This document shows, one piece after another, positions 44,333 through 50,154 of a stretch of DNA of 64,000 nucleotides. A program made the position numbers and the translations under genes. The number at the start of each line of letters is the position of its first letter. Within the stretch, counting starts at the first letter, position 1. This DNA is from Thermofilum sp. NZ13 (GTDB lineage: Archaea > Thermoproteota > Thermoprotei > Thermofilales > Thermofilaceae), in assembly GCA_002855745.1 (NCBI GenBank), contig NDWX01000005.1:1-64000 (forward strand), in the 5' to 3' direction. The notes beneath the pieces were generated by a model that was not told where the DNA came from, did not search any database, and was given only the letters and a program-made list of their open reading frames with translations.

Positions 44333-44426
44333 GCCGGGGTGGCCGAGCGGACCAAGGCGATGGCCTGGAGTCCTCAGAAAGCCATTACCCCTCTGGGGTG
44401 CCCGGGTTCGAATCCCGGCCCCGGCG
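44333..44426 (+). tRNA. tRNA-Ser(GGA), 9-nt intron
   Basis: Acceptor GCCGGGG/CCCCGGC, G73, variable arm stem CCCC/GGGG. Anticodon stem ATGGC/GCCAT, anticodon GGA at 44367-44369. Intron 44371-44379 at 37/38 is only 9 nt, unusually short. Mature length 85 nt, equal to tRNA-Ser(CGA). Confidence 0.92.
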
Positions 44427-44531
44427 CCACTTTGAAAAAACTCCTAGTTAGCCTAGCTTAAACTTACGCTTTCTCACCTGCCGAAGACCGACGGAAGATT
44501 TATCAACTCTCGGCATTTCAAGAAAAGCGAA

Positions 44532-44645
44532 GCCCCGGTCGTCTAGCCCGGTCAACCTGCGCGAGGGCCGAAAGGATATCGGCCTTTCGAGGCACAATAC
44601 CCCGGAGAAAGCCGAGGATCCCGGGTTCAAATCCCGGCCGGGGCA
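44532..44645 (+). tRNA. tRNA-Glu(TTC) with two introns
   Basis: Acceptor GCCCCGG/CCGGGGC, A73. Anticodon stem TCGGC (44579-44583)/GCCGA (44611-44615), anticodon TTC at 44586-44588, 20-nt intron at 44590-44609 (37/38). The D-arm carries about 18 extra nt (44556-44573); removing them gives the standard Glu D-arm and a 76-nt mature tRNA. TATA AGATTTATC at about 44490. Confidence 0.88.
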
Positions 44646-44735
44646 CTTTCTCACAATTAAACTGGCGATGGACACAATAGGTAATTCGCGGAAACTCCCT
44701 GTTGCAAGGTAAGGGAGATGCGCCTTTGGGGAAAG

Positions 44736-45884
44736 CTAAGGCTTGAATTCCCAGTTCCACATCTCGCTGGCGAGTTTGCCATCATACATGAATTTAGATA
44801 CCTTCCTCTCAGCGTCAGCCACCCGTTTGCTGTGCAGTGAAAGAAAGTTGTTTATCCTCTTTACCAGCTCGGCCTTACACTCACCGCACAGAAGCTTGCC
44901 GGTTTTGCACGCCCAGTACCTTTCTTCTAGCTTCTTATCATCCTCTTCAAAGAGTAGAGTGTACCAGTGAAAAACCGTGCAGACCTCGGGCGCGCCACCG
45001 AGCTTCCGTTGCTCCTCTACGGTGGCGCGACCGCCGGTGAAAGCATTCATGATCTTCCTCTTTACAGCTTCTGGAGAGTCATTCAGCATTATAGCGGTTT
45101 CCGGTTCAGACGCGGACATCTTGCTCTCGGGTCCCGTGAGCCCCCACGCGAGCTTAGCCAGGATCTCGGAGGTTTTAAACCTATTTAACCGCGGCGCGAT
45201 GTCGCGCTGGAGCCTGAAGTAGGGGTCCTGGTCGATGCCACAGGGTATCAGGGGGCGCTTCTTCTCAAAGAGCGTTGGTACTATTTGAAGAGCTGGGTAG
45301 AAAATCAGCCCTATGCTTGTCTCTCCGTCGAAGCCGAAGACTGCTCGAGCCGTTGAAAAGTTTATGTGGCGTGCCACTAGGACTGCAGGCTTATACATTC
45401 TGCCTATGTACTCGGATTCTCTGAATATGAAGGTCTTGTTCTCGTCGAAGCCTAGAGCTGCGATGTTCAGGATGTCCTGCTTCACGTAAGGCTCCACTTC
45501 CTCTAGCGATTCCACTTTCTTGGCGAGGAACTTCTCCTCGTCGGGTATCTCGATATATACGTTCACGTTGAACTTCTCCTGAAGCCATCTCGTCATGATA
45601 AAGGGGACGATGTGCGCTATGTGCATAGGTGCCTTACTCGGAGCTCGGCCAGTGTAGAGGAAGAACCCCCTCCCGCTCAAGTAATCCTCGAGCACTAGTC
45701 CGAGGTCGCGGTGCGCGAAGAAGAACCTTCTGCGAAGCAGAGGGTGAAGTTCCCCGGTGATCTTTCTTATCTGCTCTAGGAGAGGCTCGCTTATCTTCTC
45801 AACACCGAAATCCTCCACAAGCTTATCGTAATCTATCTTACCTTTAGCCTCCCATGGGGTAACGCTGTAGTCCCCGTATGACAT
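44736..45884 (-). CDS. trpS: Tryptophanyl-tRNA synthetase
   Basis: 382 residues from ATG 45884 (MSYGDYSVTPWEAKGKIDY), the usual archaeal/eukaryotic TrpRS start; the frame is open to 46004 but that part is repeat D4. HIGH-like PSKAPMHIAHI (about 79) and KMSAS (SKMSASEPE, about 253). A late CGEC-type Cys cluster (CKTGKLLCGEC) is present. Confidence 0.95.
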   Translation of the reverse strand: MSYGDYSVTPWEAKGKIDYDKLVEDFGVEKISEPLLEQIRKITGELHPLLRRRFFFAHRDLGLVLEDYLSGRGFFLYTGRAPSKAPMHIAHIVPFIMTRWLQEKFNVNVYIEIPDEEKFLAKKVESLEEVEPYVKQDILNIAALGFDENKTFIFRESEYIGRMYKPAVLVARHINFSTARAVFGFDGETSIGLIFYPALQIVPTLFEKKRPLIPCGIDQDPYFRLQRDIAPRLNRFKTSEILAKLAWGLTGPESKMSASEPETAIMLNDSPEAVKRKIMNAFTGGRATVEEQRKLGGAPEVCTVFHWYTLLFEEDDKKLEERYWACKTGKLLCGECKAELVKRINNFLSLHSKRVADAERKVSKFMYDGKLASEMWNWEFKP

Positions 45885-45961
45885 CTTCACGCAAATGGTA
45901 TGCTGGATATTTATCTTCATCGACTCCAGTCGTTCATACCTAGTAGGCTTCCAGCGAGAGC

Positions 45962-46040
45962 ACCTCTTTTCTGCCCCACCGGCCTCCCTTAAAGTCGCCG
46001 TCATCCTTTACCGGCCTTGGGGTTGCTCTACGTGGGCAGC
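45962..46040 (-). repeat. Dispersed repeat, copy D4
   Basis: Minus strand: GCAACCCCAAGGCC, AAAGGATGACGGCGACTTTAA, GGGAGGCCGG, GGGGCAGAAAAGAGG. Aligns with D1 along its length, including the TGA in the middle. It lies 70-80 nt upstream of trpS on the same strand. Confidence 0.6.
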
Positions 46041-46168
46041 GCACCGCCAGGATCTTCGAGTAGCCGCGCCCCGGCGGGTCCCATAGGGGGCACGGCAAGC
46101 AACGCAGAGCAGGGATTTTTGCGATCCAGGGCTGACCCAAGGGATATAATGTGAAGAGTTTTATAAAG

Positions 46169-46265
46169 CGGGCCGGCCGGGATTCGAACCCGGGACCTAC
46201 GGGTTAAGAGCTTCGACCCGGCGTTTAAGTCCGACCGCCGCTCTACCTAGCTGAGCTACCGGCCC
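46169..46265 (-). tRNA. tRNA-Lys(CTT) with a 23-nt non-canonical intron
   Basis: Minus strand: acceptor GGGCCGG/CCGGCCC, G73. Removing 46212-46234 joins GCGG to G-CTCTTAA-CCCGT and restores a proper anticodon arm with anticodon CTT. The intron therefore lies at position 30/31 in the anticodon stem rather than 37/38. Mature length 74 nt. Confidence 0.88.
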
Positions 46266-46313
46266 CCGCCGTGCCTTAAGAGCCCTTAGGGTATTAATTT
46301 TTTTCTCTTGCCT

Positions 46314-47015
46314 TTAGAGGAGCCGGATTCGCCTTTGCACCGTGAAGCTTATTGGCTGAACCCCAGCTGTCATAAGCGCATATATAGTATCTTCTGAGGC
46401 GAGGTCGGCTAACCCTCTCAGACTTGTTATTACCGAGTTCGAGTAAACGGGCACTTCAGGCTCGTAGAGCGAAACCACCACCGGTATCATTCTGTACTCT
46501 CCCGGTTGTATGTCGTAGGCTAAGATGCCTGCTTCCAGCGCTTTGGACAAAACGCTGCACCTCTCGTGCTGGGCGTCCGCGGCTCTCCGTAGCATGCCTT
46601 CACGCAGGCGCTTCCACCGCTTGCAGTCGACGCAGAGCGACAGTCCCTTTTTAAATGCAAGCACGTCGACTTCGAACCTCCGACCCCTGAACTTAAACCT
46701 GACTGTCCTGTACGTACTGTAGCCCGCTTCGCGAAGCGCGTAAGATACGAGCGCTTCTAAATCACTCCAACCCGAGTTCAGGGCCAGCGAAACCACGTCG
46801 TAGCCTGCCCGCCAGGCTTTAATCAGAAAGGCTTCAAGCGGCTCCCTGATAACCCCGTCCTCAACGTTCACGCGCAGATTCCTGAGAATCTCTTCGACGA
46901 ACTCGCGATCGACTCCAACCCCCTCAGAGATATCCGAGATTTTCACCAAACCATGCTGTGAAAGGTAACGTGCAAGAAAAGCGAGAACAACTTCCGCCCT
47001 CAGGCGAGCGCCCAA
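46314..47015 (-). CDS. PD-(D/E)XK nuclease-like protein with N-terminal winged helix
   Basis: 233 residues from TTG 47015, 14 nt behind the L14 stop. N-terminal HTH-like part (about 8-48); the central part LEALVSYALREAGY, RRFEVDVLAF and CVDCKRW fits the E...D...(D/E)xK restriction-fold core (about 85-135). Likely a DNA nuclease or Holliday-junction/repair factor of a family not recognised. Its position at the end of a ribosomal operon is unusual. Confidence 0.65.
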   Translation of the reverse strand: MGARLRAEVVLAFLARYLSQHGLVKISDISEGVGVDREFVEEILRNLRVNVEDGVIREPLEAFLIKAWRAGYDVVSLALNSGWSDLEALVSYALREAGYSTYRTVRFKFRGRRFEVDVLAFKKGLSLCVDCKRWKRLREGMLRRAADAQHERCSVLSKALEAGILAYDIQPGEYRMIPVVVSLYEPEVPVYSNSVITSLRGLADLASEDTIYALMTAGVQPISFTVQRRIRLL

Positions 47016-47028
47016 GAGTGTTTCACGC

Positions 47029-47454
47029 CTAAATTATTATTGAAGCCATTGGAGGTAGCTTAGGCCACCTCTCAGCTGCCTCCTTAGCCAGAGGCCCCCT
47101 TATCTCAGTCCCTTTCGGCTCCCCCTCAGGCGTTATGATCACGACAGCGTTATCCTCGAATGCTATCCACGTTCCGTCTGCTCTTCTGTAGGGCCTCCTC
47201 TGCCTGATAACTATGGCTCTCATGACCTGCTTTCTGAGCTCAGGCTTACCGGCACGAATTGAAACCACAACGACATCGCCTACGGCCGCCCCCGGAATCC
47301 TCCTCCACACAGCCTTATAGTGAGGAACACCTATGACCTTCGCAAGCGTTGCGCCGGAGTTATCCGCAACCTTTACGAGGCTCTCCATGAAAACGCCTGG
47401 GGTGAGGCCGAGTCTGTAGGACACTCCAACCGTCTTAGGACCTCTCTTCGCCAT
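47029..47454 (-). CDS. rpl14: Ribosomal protein L14 (uL14)
   Basis: 141 residues. [19 protein letters not shown] and [29 protein letters not shown] are the core beta-barrel signatures, ending [17 protein letters not shown]. Last ribosomal gene of this block. Confidence 0.97.
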   Translation of the reverse strand: MAKRGPKTVGVSYRLGLTPGVFMESLVKVADNSGATLAKVIGVPHYKAVWRRIPGAAVGDVVVVSIRAGKPELRKQVMRAIVIRQRRPYRRADGTWIAFEDNAVVIITPEGEPKGTEIRGPLAKEAAERWPKLPPMASIII

Positions 47455-47463
47455 TCAAATCAC

Positions 47464-47790
47464 CTAGGCCTTACCGAGCACCACAAATGATATAGACTTC
47501 GCAAGCGGCCGCGTTTCACCTATTATCACTTCATCTCCAGGTTTAACGTCTATGCAGGGGGGCACTCGGACGTGTTTTTTCGTCCTGCGGCGCTCGTACC
47601 TTTTGTACTTCGGGTTGTAGTGGAGGTACTCGTGTACAACGACAGCTGCCCTGTTCATTTTCACGTCCTCAACTCTGACCCTAAGCAGTTGTCCTCTGAC
47701 CGAAAGAGTGCCATGCCAAGGGCACAGGGGATCATCGCACTTCTTCTCGGGAGGGTTTAGCCCCGGAATACCTACATGCCTCTTAGCCAT
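47464..47790 (-). CDS. rps17: Ribosomal protein S17 (uS17)
   Basis: 108 residues from ATG 47790 (MAKRHVGIPGL). CPWHGTLSVRGQLLRV and YERRRTKKHVRVPPCIDVKPGD; archaeal form with a Cys pair near the N-terminus. It binds helix 11 of 16S rRNA. Confidence 0.96.
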   Translation of the reverse strand: MAKRHVGIPGLNPPEKKCDDPLCPWHGTLSVRGQLLRVRVEDVKMNRAAVVVHEYLHYNPKYKRYERRRTKKHVRVPPCIDVKPGDEVIIGETRPLAKSISFVVLGKA

Positions 47791-47851
47791 GCCCAACACA
47801 CACCTCTCTCACTCTATGCAACTGGTTTTTAAATTTTTGCGGTGCGAGACC

Positions 47852-48136
47852 CTACCACGCGCGGTAAACCTTCTTCATCCTCTCTTCAGGTCTTCCCACA
47901 AGAAACCTACCGTCCACCAGAACCTTAGTACCATCGGGCAGTGTGAAGCGGAAAACCGCCTGAAACTTCAGGACAGTTCTCTTCTCACCCCCAGGCTCAC
48001 CTATAACCAGCGTATTTCTAGTTTCGTCGAGCACCAACCCCTTTATCCCAATAAGGCTTGGATTACTAGCCTCTACAACCTCTGCTTGCAGTCCTATCAA
48101 TTCATGACGCAAAATATTCCTCGGGGTTATCCTCAT
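47852..48136 (-). CDS. RNase P protein subunit Rpp29
   Basis: 94 residues from ATG 48136. This ATG overlaps the TGA of an upstream short frame (ATGA); ATG 48148 is in frame four codons earlier. RHELIGLQAEVVEASNPSLIG and GLVLDETRNTLVIG are the Sm-like Rpp29/Pop4 signature. Works with the RNase P RNA at 40.1-40.4 kb. Confidence 0.93.
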   Translation of the reverse strand: MRITPRNILRHELIGLQAEVVEASNPSLIGIKGLVLDETRNTLVIGEPGGEKRTVLKFQAVFRFTLPDGTKVLVDGRFLVGRPEERMKKVYRAW

Positions 48137-48225
48137 GTTTTCTTCCATGCTTCCAATAATTCATCTTTAAAGTTATCGACGCTAGCCTGCCTCATCCACC
48201 CCATCCGTGACCGGACACGCAACCA
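48133..48225 (-). CDS. Possible short ORF between L29 and Rpp29
   Basis: Reading frame ending MRQASVDNFKDELLEAWKKT and TGA at 48135-48133, with possible starts TTG 48225 or ATG 48204. The stop overlaps the Rpp29 ATG, as in coupled genes. In many archaea an aIF1/SUI1-like gene stands here; this peptide is far too short and shows no SUI1 motif. Unrecognised. Confidence 0.3.
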   Translation of the reverse strand, partial: WLRVRSRMGWMRQASVDNFKDELLEAWKKT

Positions 48226-48284
48226 CTCCGAGAATTTTCCATCGCTGAAAGAGCTCCTATAAGCTGCTGAACAGAAGGTGCTAC

Positions 48285-48497
48285 CTACTGCTTCTTTCGA
48301 GCCTCTTCCCTCTCAACGGTGAGGATCATCGCGATGGTTCTCTTCGTCTTCCTTATAAGAGCTGGTTTCTCCAGAGACCCTCTCATCGCTTGAGCCTTCA
48401 GCCGTGCGAGCTCCGCCCTCAGCTCAGCGAGCTTTTTTCTCCGGTCTTCCGGGCTAATGCTCCTTATTTCGTCAATGCTCATTAGCCCCTTAGGCAT
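48285..48497 (-). CDS. rpl29: Ribosomal protein L29 (uL29)
   Basis: 70 residues from ATG 48497 (RBS GAGGGTGG; GTG 48521 possible). IRSISPEDRRKKLAELRAEL and the late RKTKRTIAMILTV are typical of this two-helix protein at the exit tunnel. Confidence 0.94.
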   Translation of the reverse strand: MPKGLMSIDEIRSISPEDRRKKLAELRAELARLKAQAMRGSLEKPALIRKTKRTIAMILTVEREEARKKQ

Positions 48498-48522
48498 AAA
48501 ACCACCCTCACGTATCACCATT

Positions 48523-49149
48523 TTAACTTTTACGGACCTCTTCCACCGCTGCCTGAGGAGCTTTTAGCTCGATGCTGTCGGGCATTCTTTCAGGCTTCAT
48601 GATGCGTACCTTCACACCATACATCCCGAGCTTCAGGAGCACGTGCACGCAGGCTTCATCGACCAGCTCCTCCCCTGGTTCACCTGACTTAGGTAGATAC
48701 CCTCTCGTGAAGCGCTCCGTTCTGTGCCTCTGGCTTGTCAGCTTACCGCTTATAACGACTTCAGCGCCCCGCGCGCCCGCAGCCATAATCCTGTTGAGGG
48801 CGACCATCGCAGCCCTCCGGAACTTCACACCCCTAACCAGGGCTCTAGCAATCCTGTAGGCCATTATCTTGGCGTTGAGGTCCTGGTTAGGCACCTCCAC
48901 GACGTCGATCTGAGGGTTTTCGAGACCAAACTCCTTCTCCAACACCTCAGCCAAAGCCTTAATGTTGGCACCTCGCCTACCTATGACCATCCCGGGTACT
49001 CCCGCGTAGATGATAACTTTCGTGCCTATCGGCGTCTTGAAGAACTGAGTGTGCACGTAGTTTGCCTTCGCGAACTGCCTCTGGATGTACTCGTGAAGCA
49101 TCATGTACTGGAGGCCTTGCTTCACAGCCTTATGCGCTGTGGACGACAT
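48523..49149 (-). CDS. rps3: Ribosomal protein S3 (uS3)
   Basis: 208 residues from ATG 49149 (MSSTAHKAVKQG), preceded by AAAGGTGG; the longer frame to 49179 would overlap the L22 stop. KH domain with MVIGRRGANIKALAEVLE and the C-terminal GYLPKSGEPGEELVDEA. Lines the mRNA entry channel. Confidence 0.96.
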   Translation of the reverse strand: MSSTAHKAVKQGLQYMMLHEYIQRQFAKANYVHTQFFKTPIGTKVIIYAGVPGMVIGRRGANIKALAEVLEKEFGLENPQIDVVEVPNQDLNAKIMAYRIARALVRGVKFRRAAMVALNRIMAAGARGAEVVISGKLTSQRHRTERFTRGYLPKSGEPGEELVDEACVHVLLKLGMYGVKVRIMKPERMPDSIELKAPQAAVEEVRKS

Positions 49150-49159
49150 TTGACCACCT

Positions 49160-49615
49160 TTAAGTCCGCTCCTCGCCAATCACTTCAACGTGAACTAGCT
49201 GGTCGTAGTATGGCGTCGCCCTTCCAGGGGCCCTTGGAAGATAATTCCTGATCTTGAAGCTTTGATGCGCGGCTGCATGAACTATCCATAGATTCTCCAC
49301 GTCTAGACCCTTAAACTCCGCGTTGTTCTCCAGGTTATCCAGCAGGGCCAAAAGCTTCTTAGCAACTTTCACCGGGTACCTTCCGGGGCCACCAATCCCC
49401 CTCTTGTGCCCAACCTTCCCGTTGAACTTTCTGAAGGGCACAGGCCTTTTCATTGAAGCTATCTCTTCCAGTATCTTCTTAGCCTCACTGAGCTTCTTGC
49501 CCCTGATCAGCCTCAGAGTCTCGACGGTGGCCTTGTAAGACATGCTTACATCCCTGAGCGAGGCTTTCGCCGTCCTTGAAGGGTCCAACTCGACACTATA
49601 TCGCCACGTAGGCAT
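49160..49615 (-). CDS. rpl22: Ribosomal protein L22 (uL22)
   Basis: 151 residues. KASLRDVSMSYKATVETLRL, VPFRKFNGKVGHKRGIGGPG and LWIVHAAAHQSFKIRNYLPR match archaeal L22e/uL22. First gene of the block; no S19, L2 or L23 gene precedes it here. Confidence 0.96.
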   Translation of the reverse strand: MPTWRYSVELDPSRTAKASLRDVSMSYKATVETLRLIRGKKLSEAKKILEEIASMKRPVPFRKFNGKVGHKRGIGGPGRYPVKVAKKLLALLDNLENNAEFKGLDVENLWIVHAAAHQSFKIRNYLPRAPGRATPYYDQLVHVEVIGEERT

Positions 49616-49729
49616 ACCCCAACTTCATCTCCGACTACTCGACACAATATAAACGTTTTTTCAAGCCCACAGGCAAGCAAGCTGCTCATAGAAACGCTTT
49701 AAAACCAGGCACTTGTACTACTCCCATCA

Positions 49730-49839
49730 GGGGCCGTAGTCCAGCCTGGTAGGATGCCTGGCACGGCACGCGTGCCGCAGGATTCGGGATCTCTAGGCGG
49801 GAACCCAGGTGGTCCCGGGTTCAAATCCCGGCGGCCCCA
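49730..49839 (+). tRNA. tRNA-Pro(CGG) with two introns
   Basis: Acceptor GGGGCCG/CGGCCCC, A73. Removing 49762-49782 (21 nt) and 49789-49803 (15 nt) leaves anticodon arm CCTGG-TTCGGGC-CCAGG with anticodon CGG at 49785-49787. The first intron lies at 31/32, the second at 37/38. Mature length 74 nt. The first intron contains the self-complementary GGCACGCGTGCC. TATA GCTTTAAAAC at about 49696. Confidence 0.82.
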
Positions 49840-49972
49840 CTCCACATACATTTGAGGGGCGCTAACAATCATACTCTCGTGACTCACAAATTTTATGCAT
49901 ATACGCATAACCGTAGTAGCTAACCGGCCCTAACATTCACTTGAAAGTCACGACCTCATTCGCCTCGACTGG

Positions 49973-50046
49973 CGGGCCCGCCGGGACTCGAACCCGGGAC
50001 CTACGGCTCCGAAGGCCGCCGCGCTTCCTAACTGCGCCACGGGCCC
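49973..50046 (-). tRNA. tRNA-Arg(TCG)
   Basis: Minus strand: acceptor GGGCCCG/CGGGCCC, G73; anticodon arm GCGGC-CTTCGGA-GCCGT with anticodon TCG; T-arm CCGGG-TTCGAGT-CCCGG. No intron. Confidence 0.93.
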
Positions 50047-50154
50047 ATTTTCGGGGGCGTCGTGTCACCTCCTTGTCATCACTCATCGGTTGTCAACGCT
50101 TAAGTCATTCGCCCTCCTAATACTACCTTCAATGTCGATAAAAATCTAATGGAC

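Noticed and set aside
45885-46140. Upstream extension of trpS and a minus-strand 66-codon frame
   Set aside because: Both lie in repeat D4; the conserved TrpRS start is at 45884.
48137-48284. aIF1/SUI1 gene between L29 and Rpp29
   Set aside because: The gap is about 140 nt and shows no SUI1 signature in any frame.
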